NCBI GenBank assembly: GCA_008694505.1
Contig: VZDJ01000219.1
Coordinates: 14,978,645 to 15,042,644 of the forward strand
Origin: Cyanoderma ruficeps
Lineage: Eukaryota > Chordata > Aves > Passeriformes > Timaliidae
Length of the DNA: 64,000 nt
Direction: 5' to 3'
Notes under the pieces: model-generated
What the model saw: the letters and a program-made list of their open reading frames with translations, nothing else
What the model was told of the DNA's origin: nothing
Database searches by the model: none
In this document: in pieces, positions 30,046-40,468 of the stretch
Numbering within the stretch: position 1 is the first letter of the stretch
Layout: each line of letters starts with the position of its first letter
Translations under genes and position numbers: made by a program

Positions 30046-30682
30046 GGCAGCAGTGCAGGTGTGGGGTGCTGGGGTTCATTCCTCCCCCGTGCCTGCTGCC
30101 ATTACTCATCCCCTCTCCCGCGTGCAAATGTGCAATCACAGCCCTCCCTGCCACAGCCCACGGAGCTTTGGTGGCTCTGCTCCCACCCTGCAAAGGCAGC
30201 AGGTCTGGGAATGCAGCACTGAGGGGACGGAGGACCCGGGGCGCCCCAATCCCACCCCTGCTCAGGGCCCTCTCTTGCCGTTTTTTCTCCTTCCCGGGAA
30301 ACCAGTGCGGATGTGAGGGGGGTTTGGGGGGTGCAGGGGCTGCTGAGAGCTCAGGGCTGCTGGGCCACATCCCCAAAGGCTGTGGGACACCTCATCCCTG
30401 CAGGGCTGGCCCGTCCCCTCTCGCTGGGGCATCCATGCTGATGGGTTGGGCTTTGGGGATCCCCTGGAGCACAACGAATCACCCTCCCACCTATCTCTGA
30501 TAATTAGTGCTTTCCATAATTATCCCGGGTACGATGACATTGACAGAGAAGGCCGGGCCAGAGCCTGAGGTGTTTGAGCTGGTTTGGTTTCCCTCGGAGC
30601 AGCCGGGCAGGGACTGAGGGGAGCATCACCCCAGCTCTGCCCGGGCAGGGACTGAGGGGAGCATCACCCCAGCTCTGCCCGG

Positions 30683-30850
30683 GGCTGGGCTCCCCACGGG
30701 GGCTGAATTCCCCACGGGGGCTGAATTCCCCACGGGGGCTGAATTCCCCACGGGGGCTGAATTCCCCACGGGGGCTGAATTCCCCACGGGGGCTGAATTC
30801 CCCACGGGGCTGAATTCCACAGGGGGCTGAGCTCCCCACGGGGGCTGGGG
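30683..30850. repeat. 18-bp minisatellite, about 9 copies
   Basis: Nearly identical units GGGGGCTGAATTCCCCAC, with the last two shortened. The unit is partly self-complementary (GGGG...CCCC around GAATTC), so each copy can form a small hairpin. Confidence 0.93.
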
Positions 30851-32194
30851 CAGTGATGAGCATCTCCTGGCAAACATCACGAGGCTGTGGATGGGAGCCC
30901 GGGGCTGCCACCCCATCCCGCAGCTGCCCCCGGGGCCGGCTCCGTGTCCCGGCGGGAGAGCTCCCTGTGCCCGGCGCCCAGCCCTGCCTCCTGTCAGCAG
31001 GAACACAGAAACTCCCTGTGGACTTCTGAACCGGGGGCTCACAGAGCTCTGTAATGTTAACTTCTTGCACTTTACACCGTGTTTGAAACCTTGTTTTCAG
31101 CCCTAAGCCCCTCCGGGCCGTGAGATGGGAGGGGTCACCCTCTGCCCCCAGCGCTGATCCCGTCCCTCCATCCCGGGGGAGCCCCAGGCAGGCCCTGGGC
31201 AGGCCCTGGGCCCTTGGTGTGCCCCGGGCTCCTGCAGGAGCAGGGTGAGCCTCCCAGTGCTCCTTTTCCCTGCCGGGAGCGCCGGGATCCTCCCCGGGCA
31301 CAGCCCGCGGGACTGGGCTGCCGCATCCTCCCGACCCGTTCCCACGTTCCCTGTGCACACACACCCTCCTCCCTCCGGCCCACACCCCGCCCGTGGGATT
31401 CCTGTCCCACTCAGCCCTTCCCACACATCACTGCATCTCCATCTCCACGGGCTGGGATCGAGCCGGCCTGAAATCAGTGTCCGTCTGTCTGCCAAAGCAA
31501 ACGGAACCGAATTCCAGTGTCCTCTGTGGAGTCTGGTGACATGACCCAGCAGCTGGGGCCGGGGAGAATCTCCTGTACCCAAATTCCCTGCACCTGACCC
31601 TGCCAGGCTTCCCCATTGCAAGGAAAAAGCATCAGTATGTTTTGGTGAGTCAAGTAAATGGAATAATAAGTGGAATATCAGAGACACTGGGAAGTGTTTG
31701 CTCAGCTGTTGTGGCAGCCTCAGTCCCAGACTATTTTTTTGTTTGCAGATGCAGCTTTTACCAACCATGGCTATAGGACAGATTAAATATTGTTTGAAAA
31801 AGTGATCAGAGATTTTGTTTGCAACGGTGCTGTAGCTCATCTGCAAATATTGGAAGGGTTTAAAATTGGTTTGTATTGATAATGGCACTGTAATGCCTTT
31901 CCTTGCTGGTACAGATCATCAGTGGTTTAATGTGCTTATTCCCAAGAGATGCAGTGACTGAAAAGAAGAGATTAAGATAAACCTTAAAGAATGTTTTGTG
32001 GGGGAAAATTGTATTTCCTTCGAACAGGCTTTGTGTAAGGCCTTGGCTTGTATTTGTTGGTTCTGCTGTGAGCAGCGGGCACGGCCAGCGCCCGGGGATC
32101 CCTGTCTGCCACAGCGAGCCCCACAGAGCATCCGGGCCATGGATATTCCCAGAGCCTGTCAGGAAAGGGGGCTCCCCCCGTGTCCTGTCCCTGT
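30851..32194. other. intron stretch, unique
   Basis: GC-rich to about 31450, AT-rich and repeat-free at 31620-32040. No exon recognised. Confidence 0.45.
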
Positions 32195-32275
32195 CCCTGT
32201 GGGGTGTGTCCCCACGTGCCCGTCCCTGTCCCTGTGGGGTGTGTCCCCACGTGCCCGTGCCTGTCCCTGTGTTCC
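32195..32275. repeat. about 36-bp direct repeat, 2 copies
   Basis: The core GGGGTGTGTCCCCACGTGCC occurs twice, each preceded by a CCTGTCCCTGT run. Confidence 0.8.
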
Positions 32276-32349
32276 AGCAGGGCTGGGGAGCCCTGGGGCT
32301 GCAGCTCCAAACCAAAACCTCCGCTCCCAGCTGGGAATGCAAACGGGCC

Positions 32350-32580
32350 TGGGCTGTGTGTGCTGCACTGCTGTGTGTGCTGCACTGCTGAGTGTGCTGC
32401 ACTGCAGTGCTCTGGGCCGTGTGTGCTGCACTGCTGTGTGTGCTGCAGTGCTGTGTGTGCTGCACTGCAGTGCTCTGGGCTGTGTGTACTGCACTGCTGT
32501 GTGTGCTGCATTGCTATGTGTGCTGCAGGGCTGTGTGTGCTGCAGGGCTGTGTGTGCTGCACTGCTGTGCTGCACTGCTC
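32350..32580. repeat. TGTGCTGCACTGCTG-type minisatellite
   Basis: Some fifteen variants of a 15-17 base unit, with a higher-order unit of about 60 bases containing GCAGTGCTCTGGGC. It runs almost into the pentamer repeat at the assembly gap. Confidence 0.88.
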
Positions 32581-32606
32581 TCTGTGGCCAGGCTGGCACA
32601 GCTGCC

Positions 32607-32820
32607 TCTGTCCTGTCCTGTCCTGTCCTGTCCCTTGTTCCCAGGGAGCAGANNNNNNNNNNNNNNNNNNNNNNNNNNNNNNNNNNNNNNNNNNNNNNNN
32701 NNNNNNNNNNNNNNNNNNNNNNNNNNNNNNNNNNNNNNNNNNNNNNNNNNNNNNNNNNNNNNNNNNCCTGTCCTGTCCTGTCCTGTGCTGTCCTGTCCTG
32801 TCCTGTGCTGTCCTGTCCTG
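32607..32820. repeat. (CCTGT)n satellite tract around an assembly gap
   Basis: Pentamers CCTGT occur on both sides (about 32607-32632 and 32767-32820) of a run of N from 32653 to 32766. The simplest reading is one longer pentamer array that the assembly could not span. The true length is unknown. Confidence 0.85.
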
Positions 32821-33969
32821 CTCGGTGCCATTGGGGCTCAGCCACTCCAGACTCACCCGCCTGACAAATCCAGAGTGACACAGTTTGCCAGCAGCTGTTT
32901 GGATGTACAGGAGTCACATCTCCACTGAGCTCTGCTGAGCACGTCCACCTGGATCCAGCCTCCCACAGGACAGGCCCCTTCTGCAGGACAGGGACACGGC
33001 CCAGATGTCCCCAGAGGAGCTGGATCCACGTGAGCAGCCCTCACCCGCAGCCCTGCAGCTGATGTGTTCCAGCCACGAGGTCCTGAGGAAAAAGGGATGA
33101 AGCTGCCTGTGGCAGCAGCACCAGGACTGCTGAGCCCATCCCCCGGAGGGGCTCCAATCATTTCAGTGAGACCTTTGGGGGGTCTTCAGTGAGACCTTTG
33201 GGGGTTTCGGCCTTTGCAGCTGAAGTTTGGGTTGCTGTGCATTGCACACCTGACAACAACATGTCAAACAACACCAGTGTCACTGTGGCCATCCCAAAGC
33301 CACCAAAAGCAGCTCTGCTTTCTACAACAAGGGAAGCCCTCCTTGGTTTTGGACCTTGCTTACACACAGGGTGACACAACCCTGTCTTGTCACTGTTTTC
33401 CCCTCCATGCCCCTGGCTTTGGGCAGCTGGATGGGGACACAGCTGGGGCCAGGCTCAGGAGCAGCCCAGGAGCTGGCAGGGCTGTGTGGATGTGACACTG
33501 CCTTTGTTTATTGCAGGAAAAACACAGCAAAACCCCACATAACCAATATTTCAGCTGATCAGAATCGGTTTATTTGTTGGTTTTTATTGATGCTCTGATC
33601 TCTGGTGAGAAAATAATTGGCTTAAGCAGCAGAAGCCTATTCCATCTAAACCCCGTGACAGCTTTGTTCAGTGACAGCAGTAGGTGACCCTGCTCCGAGT
33701 AAACAAACAAACACTCTCACTTATGGGCCAATTATGTCTTATGGAATGGAAACTCTGAAGCACCCGCTTTGCTTTCCCTAATTATGGTGCTGCCTCCCTG
33801 CATATGTCTGTGTTTGGTAATTGCAGTTTTTAAACTTTGGATTGCACTGTGGGATATGGGCCGGTCAGAGCTCGGTGGGAGGGCGGCCGTGCCTGGCAGC
33901 AGCTGGACACGTGGGTTTGGATTTCAGTATGTTTATATATATTTTATATATCCACATTGAGCCCTGGCG
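32821..33969. other. intron stretch, unique
   Basis: Mixed sequence with an AT-rich block at 33520-33840. Two direct copies of TTCAGTGAGACCTTTGGGG at 33160-33210. No exon recognised. Confidence 0.45.
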
Positions 33970-34107
33970 CTGGCTCGGCTGGGCAGGGCATGGTGCTGGT
34001 GATGCCAAGGCTGTTGCTCATTCCCTGGGTGGGCCATCCACTCAAGGCTGGGACAGGGTGATCCTTGTGGGTCACTTCCAGCTGGGAATATTCTGTATTT
34101 CTGTGAT
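33970..34107 (+). mobile_element. second tRNA-Ile-derived SINE (TguSINE1-like), decayed
   Basis: The head has GGCTCGGCTGGGCAGGGC, then TGGTGCTGGTGATGCCAAGG and GGGTGGGCCAT, aligning along the SINE at 13861. The tail has GTGATCCTTGTGGGTCACTT and GGAATATTCTGTATTTCTGT. Its A and B boxes are more degraded than in the first copy. Confidence 0.75.
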
Positions 34108-34254
34108 TTATCAAAGGCTGGGCTTGGTGATCTGTCCAACCTTACTCTGATTTAACTTTCAGCCACCCCTGGGGAGCACAGGGCAGGGCTGGGCTCTGTT
34201 TTACCCAGCCTGGGGCAGGGAGGGTGCAGAGGCCAGTCCTGAGTGCTGCAGCCC

Positions 34255-34370
34255 CTGCCCAGCTCCATGGCAGTGCCAGGGCAGGGGACAGCAGTGCCAG
34301 GACAGAGGACAGCAGTGGCAGGGGACAGCAGTGCCAGGGCAGGGGACAGCAGTGGCAGGACAGCAGTGTC
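34255..34370. repeat. about 20-bp minisatellite
   Basis: Repeats of GGGGACAGCAGTGCCAGG with shorter variants, about six copies. Confidence 0.75.
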
Positions 34371-34509
34371 TCCCCAGTGCCAGCACCAGCAGGGAGGGAC
34401 GTGGAGCCACAGCCCGAGTCACTGGGTACAGTGAAGTTATGTGAACTGAGCAGGGAAGGATTCATCTTCTAAGAATAGCCGGCTTTGTTTCCCCCGGTCA
34501 TTTATTTTT

Positions 34510-34700
34510 GATGGACGGCTCAGCCGTGCGTTCGTTCGTTCGTTCGTTCGGCAGCGGGACCGAGCGGCTGCGGCCCCCGGGGCGGTCAGAGCCCGGCTCA
34601 GCCCCCCGGGAGCCTCCAGGGGCCTCCGGCGGTTCCCTGAGCTCAGCCTACCTCCGTCCCCGGCGGCTGCGGCCCCTGCTGACCCTGCGCCCAGCCCAGC
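34510..34700. promoter_or_regulatory. small CpG-rich patch inside the KCTD16 intron
   Basis: A sharp rise in CpG density over about 190 bases, starting with a (CGTT)n microsatellite at 34530-34549. It could be an intronic promoter or just a GC-rich low-complexity patch. No transcript evidence is available here. Confidence 0.3.
34530..34549. repeat. (CGTT)n microsatellite
   Basis: Five tetramers rich in CpG, unusual because methylated CpG repeats normally decay. Confidence 0.85.
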
Positions 34701-34845
34701 CTAACCCAGCCCAGCCCTCGGTGGGCACAGCCAGGAGTGCCAGCCCAGCCCAGCCGAGCCCAGCCTAACCCAGCTCAGACCCCGGTGGGCACAGCCAGGA
34801 GTGCCAGCCAGGCCCAGCCCAGCCTAACCCAGCCCAGCCCTCTGC
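34689..34845. repeat. CCCAGCCTAACCCAG-type minisatellite
   Basis: Three imperfect units of about 52 bases, sharing GGTGGGCACAGCCAGGAGTG and CCCAGCCTAACCCAGC. Confidence 0.8.
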
Positions 34846-35092
34846 CGTGGGGCAGCGCTGCCCCAGGGGCACAGGAGGCTGCCCCAGGGGCACAGGAGGC
34901 TGCCTCGGAGGGAAGGCAGGATGGGAATTCTGCTCCCAGCTGGAGTGGGCACAAATCGGCTGCTTTGGGTATTTCTGCATGGATTTTTGACCTGGTTTAC
35001 TTTCAGGATAAACTGAATTTGGGAGGGGTTTTTGTCGAGAGCAGGTCCTGTGCCTGTTCTGGTAATCTGGAAACACACAAGATACATTCCTG

Positions 35093-35185
35093 GGGTTGTC
35101 CTGTGCAGGGCCAGGAGCGGGACTTTGATCATCCTTGTGCGTCCCTTCCAACTCAGGATATTCTGTAACTTTATTTCTTTATGAT
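35093..35185 (+). mobile_element. CR1 3'-end fragment
   Basis: Sense-orientation tail with TGCAGGGCCAGGAGCGGGAC, GATCATCCTTGTG and TCCCTTCCAACTCAGGATAT. It shares its end with the tails of the two SINEs, as expected if they used the same CR1 lineage. Confidence 0.8.
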
Positions 35186-35499
35186 TTTACTGTATGATCA
35201 GCCGAGTTATTCTGCAGATGGAAGTTGTCTGAGTGTAGAAACTCAGTTTTCTGTTAAGACAATCTGCAGGCACCTACAAATGCTCCGTGGGGAAGGCGGA
35301 GGGAAAGGGGCTGGAGAGGAGGAGCCGCCGGTCCCTCCCTGGCAGGGCAGTGCCCGTGGGCAGTGGCACCCAGCCGAGGGGCTAGCAGCCCCAGCCCAGC
35401 CCTGGGAGGGGCTCTGTCCCCGGGCCAGGGTCCCTCGGAGCCCCCCGAGCTGCTCCTCAGCCCCCCCGGCCCCTCCCAGCTCTCCCTTTAAGCCACATC
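35186..35499. other. intron stretch, unique
   Basis: GC-rich unique sequence between the CR1 tail and the octamer island. Nothing recognised. Confidence 0.45.
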
Positions 35500-35800
35500 T
35501 GCAGTGAGACGATTCCTTTCCCCACCAAGTCCAAGGAGGCTGGGCTGTCTCTCGGCAGCAGTTTTGTCAGACTCGTACTCGCATCTCTCATTCCCCCTCC
35601 AGTGTGAACGTTCCTCAGATAACGCGGCTCACATGAAAAGACTTCTTCAAATTCTTTAAGTGCACATTAAAATGCAAATCGGCCTTCTTATTAAAGACTT
35701 CTGCAAGTTCTCTGACAACACATTTAAATGCAAATCAGTGAAACGTAGACTCAATATTAAAATCCAAACAATTACTTGATCCACATGCCGAAATTAAAGC
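35500..35800. promoter_or_regulatory. candidate intronic enhancer with duplicated POU octamer
   Basis: Repeat-free AT-rich island in GC-rich surroundings. Two perfect octamers ATGCAAAT at 35672-35679 and 35728-35735 lie within an imperfect 56-base tandem duplication (35637-35680 and 35693-35736, 36 of 44 positions identical by my count). POU-domain factors bind this motif. The enhancer role is inferred. Confidence 0.4.
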
Positions 35801-36554
35801 GGGACCACGTTGTGTGTCTGCGGGAGGCAGCGGCCTTTGCAGCAGCCGTGTGGGGCTGCCCTGGCCGGGTCGCCGAGCTCTCCTGTCCCACACGGGGATG
35901 TCACGGGGCTGAGCTGTCCTGGTGACGAAGCTGCCGGTGCTGCCCTGCCCAAAGCCCGGCTGGCGTTCCCAACAAACCTCCCCGAGGGAACCGGCTCCTC
36001 TCTCCGGCCGGTTTGGGTGTCACGATGTGCAAAGCCCCCGGGGCAGCCCCGGCAGGGCTGGGAGCCGTGCCCTGCCGGTGTGGGCTCATCAGCATCCGGC
36101 AGGTAAAGCGGCAGTGCGGGAGGCAGCAGCACAGCCCATTAAAATCCCCTTAATAAGTAAGAAGCCATATCTGGATTTTGAATTTTTCCTCAAATTATGC
36201 AGTCTGAGGTTAAAGCTCTACCCCCAGCCAAAGTGCTGGTAATTATTTGATGGAGCTTTAGCGGGCATGGGCTGAGGCCAGTTCTAAAAGCTCGGGGTGT
36301 CAGGGGAGGCAGCTCAGCTGAGCACGTCAGATCTGTATTTTAAAGTATGATAATCCATTAGGAACAACAGCCTTTAACTATCTTTAAATCTGAATGAGGC
36401 TCTTTTGCTCTGCAGTGCTGGTGACGCTTTCCCACCACTCTTTGTTCCCCTTTCTGCATTTTTTTTTTGGCTTTTTCCCTCAGGCTGGGCTGTCAGAGGC
36501 CTCTGGGTGAGCGCTCAGGGTGTGCCAGGGCAGGCAGGGCTGGCACTGCAGAGT
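35801..36554. other. intron stretch, unique
   Basis: GC-rich to 36130, AT-rich at 36140-36400. Nothing recognised. Confidence 0.45.
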
Positions 36555-36768
36555 GCTGGGGACATTTCTGTGCTGGGGACATTTCTGTGCTGGGGACATT
36601 TCTGTGCTGGGGACATTTCTGTGCTGAGGAGATTTCTGTGCTGGGGAGATTTCTGTGCTGGGAACATTTCTGTGCTGGGGACATTTCTGTGCTGGGGAGA
36701 TTTCTGTGCTGGGGAACGTTTCTGTGCTGGGGAGATTTCTCTCCTGGGGAGATTTCTGTGCTGGGGTT
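36555..36768. repeat. 17-18-bp minisatellite, about 12 copies
   Basis: Units TGTGCTGGGGACATTTC and TGTGCTGGGGAGATTTC interspersed. The second type dominates towards the right end. Confidence 0.94.
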
Positions 36769-37732
36769 TTCTGCTTCTCTGAGACCTCCCGTTTGGAATA
36801 TGTCTGAAAATACCATGTCGTAATCTCAGCCAGGATCCTTTGGAGGCAGTGAAGGCGTTGAGGTACACCAGGAGTGTGGGACTGATGGATTTGGGACAAG
36901 CCCTGCCTGCGGGGTGGGCTCAGAGGAACAGCCCCGGTGCCTCTCAGGCTGCTCATTCTCAGTAGTTGGAATTATTTCATTGTCATCCTGAGCTGGCTGA
37001 GGGGCCAGGGGACACTGCAGGGTCACTCCTGTCACTTGGCCATGTCAGGTTTTCTGTAGCCACACCTGGGGCTTCTCCAAGAGAAAAGGGGGATTCTTTT
37101 CCCTCCTGAATTGGAGATCCCACAAACAAGCTTTGCCAACACCGACATTTTATTTATTTGGGGTGTTTAAGGGATCTGAAGCTCTGCTTTTGTTTGGATC
37201 TTTTATGTCATTTCATGTGCTAATCAGGGCTTTTTAACTTGACTCTGTCACTCAAAAGCTTCTTGATGATGATGAGCAAAATTAAGCTGTTTCACTGCTG
37301 AGTATGTATCATCAGTGAATTTTAATTTTAAAGGAAAAAGTGAGAGTTTTTCCATTTTTGAAAGTATGACTATTTTAAAAAGGACTCACAGTGGTTTTAG
37401 TTAATCTTCTAAGTAAAATGGAATCCAAAGTACAAAATGGATCTGGTTGTTCCCTCTCCTCCACAAACCATTTATTACATGAAAATAAATGTCATGCCCA
37501 AGTAGATGTGAGTGATGCACAAGGATAAGGTGTCCTGGAACTGGGGTCCATCAGGATCTGAACAATGGAAAGAATGGGAAGCGTTTCAGCTGATGATGTT
37601 CATGGCTTCCTTGTCTCTGCCCCACCCTTGATTGCAAATATTTCAGTGCGGGGCAACATTGAAGATCAGGTCATGAACTGTAAATGAAAATGGATTTTAT
37701 ACGTGAGCTGGTGAGGCCCTTGGGGAAAAGGG
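36769..37732. other. intron stretch, largely AT-rich
   Basis: Unique. The part at 37130-37480 is strongly AT-rich. Nothing recognised. Confidence 0.45.
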
Positions 37733-37905
37733 GAGAATCACAGGATCACTGAGGCTGGAAAAGACCTCCAAGGTCATGGAGTGCAGGCTGTGCCCAGCGC
37801 CCAGAGCTCTGAGTGCAGCTCCAGCCCCTCCCTGGGCACCTCCGGGACTGGGGATCCAAACCCCCTGGGCAGCCCCTGCAGTGCCTGGGGGAGCTCCCAG
37901 GGTGT
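37733..37905 (-). mobile_element. CR1 3'-end fragment (antisense)
   Basis: Reverse complement of the CR1 tail: AATCACAGGATCACTGAGGC, GGAAAAGACCTCCAAGGTCA and CCCTGGGCACCTCCGGGACT, in the order expected for a minus-strand copy. Confidence 0.88.
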
Positions 37906-40279
37906 GCAGAGAGACCCAGAGTTGGGATCGTGTGTGTAAACCACGGCCAGTGCCTGCCTGGGGGTGATCCCAGCCGGGGGAGGAGGAGGAGGAGCAGGGC
38001 TGGGGGCGGCAGGCCCGGGGAGGAGCTGTGGGATGATCCGGGGACCAGGCTGGCTCTATCCCCTCTCTGAGGGTTTGCTCCATGGGAAGCAGCCAGGCAC
38101 AACTCCTGCCCCTTGTCCCCTCATGGGGACGGTCCCTCCTGTCCAGCCCTGGTGGCCCTGAGGGCACAGAGCTGTCCCCATCCCTGCAGAGAGGGCACGG
38201 GGCTGTCCCCATCCCTGCAGAGCTGTGGATTGCAGGATGGTGCTGCAGGTGCAGGGCCCGGCCTTCCACAGCCTCAGCAGAGGAGGAATCGCCTCTGCCG
38301 CTGCCTGCGGGCGCTGAAATCCCTGACATGTGCTCTTTATTATGGGCTTAGGAAGCCTGGAAAATCAGTGTCTCGGCAATCCCCAGCACAATGCACGTTC
38401 CCGCAGCCTACAGTGCAAATTAGACTGGAAAACCACGTTATTCCTGAGCCCTTTGTCCGTGGGATTTGTTGCTAAGTCGGTCGGTGCTTTCTCATTCAGA
38501 AGGAGACAGAGATGCCAAGTGCCCGTTTTCAGTGGGATCCGCGTGGAGAACATCTGCTCCCCACCCGGAGCACTTGGCTCAGCCCTGCTCCGCTCCCTGC
38601 TCGCTGCCCAATTCTGCATCAATACTGGGAATGGTTTGGATACTGGAATGTGCCGCAGCTCCTAAAAGAGCCCGGGTTTGGGATGCTGGCACTGGCAGAG
38701 CTCAGCCACCCCACCCAACCATCCCACCCAACCATCCCACCCATCCCACCCAACATCCCACCCGGCCAGGCCCTCCCGCCCAGCCCTGGGATCAGGGAGC
38801 TCTGTCCCGGGCACGGCCGGCTGCTGCTCTGGGGGTTTAATCCTCATTTCCTCGGCCTCCCGGGGTTGTTGTCTCCTGTGCCCCTTCAGCGGCCGCTCCT
38901 CACGCTCCTGTCCCGGAGCCGTTCCGCATTTCCTGTCGGGCTCTGACCGCGCCGTGCCCGCGGCGATGCCCTGAGCCTCTCCCGGTGCCGCCCCGGGGCT
39001 CTCCCATCCCAAACGGGGCCCCGAGAGCCCAGCAGCGCTCCTGGACTCACCGCCCGACTCCTTCCCCTCCTCCCCTCTCCCTGTGACCTCTTTGTCCCAA
39101 AGTCACCTCCCCGCACGCCCGTTCCCCTCCCCGCGCCCTGCTCTCGCTGTCCCCTGCGGTGCCGTGAAAGATATTTCCATTTTCCTATTGAATTTCCACT
39201 CTCTGCTTGAGCCAGCTTAGGACGCCGCTGTCCTTGGGCTCTGGCGGAGGTTTCTGGGGCACAGAGCCCGCTCGGCGTGTCCCGGCTCGGCTCCCGCTCC
39301 GCGGAAACTGCCCGGCCCCCTGCAAACACAACCCAAACACGTTCTCCCTAACGATCCCGGAGCAGCAGTCAATATTTAACAGTAGCTCTTTCAAGCTGCT
39401 TTCTGGGCTCCGGGGAGAATTCCTAAAGAAACAGTTTGTAGGAAATGTATCGGAAAATTAACTTTGTGTTCATCAACACGTCGTTAACGGCTTTCTCACT
39501 CTAACAATCAAATGTCCCCGATTGTTCCCAGGGAAAGGTGCAGGCCGCCGCCAGGCAATCTGTTCCCCCACCATTTGCTCGTGGCAGTGCTGGTCCCGGG
39601 GGGCTGCAGGTCCCTGATGGGGGGGCCGTGCAGGGAAAGGCATCTGCTGCGTTCCTGAGCCTGTTTACAGCACCGAGCCCAAAATCTCTAGGGGTTGGAA
39701 GTGATGGAATTTTTTTTTAAATTGTTTCCACAAGAAACAGGCATCATTCATGATTCCCTTTTGCCGTTCTCAGTTTTCCTTGCTTCTCCCTCCCAGTCTC
39801 CTCAGCCAGCCAGGGCAGCTTTTCATCTCCTCCTGTGTTTTCTGGCATCTCTTCGTTCTGTGTCAGCCTCCTCTGCTGCATCAAGAACATAATTTTTTAT
39901 TCTATTTGGTTTGGGATGCTGGTCCCCATCTGTATGATTTGCTAAAGGAGCCAAAGTTTAGTTTTTCTTTTACTTGCACGGCATCAGTGTGAATTCAAAC
40001 CACCCCCACCACCCCCACACGGTTTTTTGAGTCATGAGTGAGTTGCCTTGGAGCTGTGACTCCTCTCCACTGCTCCCCGGAACAGTGACAGCCAGAACTG
40101 GGGGATAACTTGGCTGCTGTCCCCAGAGCCACCCTCCTGAGGCTGGCAGGGCTGGGGCTCACAGGGATGGAGCCCGGAGCTCCCTCCCCACACGGGCTCT
40201 GCTTTGTGTGCCAGGACGAGGCTCTTCCCCCGCAGGTCCCACAAGGCTCTCCAGGGGAACAGCCACGGATGCTCCAGCC
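37906..40279. other. intron stretch with simple repeats and CpG-rich patch
   Basis: Contains an (AGG)n run near 37978-37996 and a CCCACCCAACCAT-type repeat at 38705-38770. A CpG-rich patch lies at about 38880-39340. AT-rich unique sequence follows at 39370-39990. No exon recognised. Confidence 0.45.
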
Positions 40280-40402
40280 CTGGAAGTGTCCGAGGGCAGG
40301 TTGGAGCAGCCTGGGACAGTGGAAGGTGTCCCTGCCCATGGCAGGGCTGGAATGGGATCCAGCCCCCTCCAACCCAACCCATCCCGGGATTCTGAGATAA
40401 CC
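40280..40402 (+). mobile_element. CR1 3'-end fragment
   Basis: Sense tail with GGTTGGAGCAGCCTGGGACA, CCCTGCCCATGGCAGGGCTG and CCCTCCAACCCAACCCATCC. It ends close to the CR1 terminus. Confidence 0.88.
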
Positions 40403-40444
40403 CCGTCTCAGGAGAGAGGAAGGAGGGAGGCCGGTATGGTTGTG

Positions 40445-40468
40445 AGGAGGAGGAGGAGGAGGAGGAGA
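40445..40468. repeat. (AGG)n microsatellite
   Basis: Eight uninterrupted triplets on the plus strand, shortly after the CR1 tail. Confidence 0.9.

Noticed and set aside
29363..30376. 337-codon minus-strand open frame
   Set aside because: Crosses a 41-bp tandem array and GC-rich sequence. No domain and no conserved motif.
31984..32864. Open frames crossing the N run
   Set aside because: Continuity across 114 unknown bases is an artefact, and the flanks are simple repeats.
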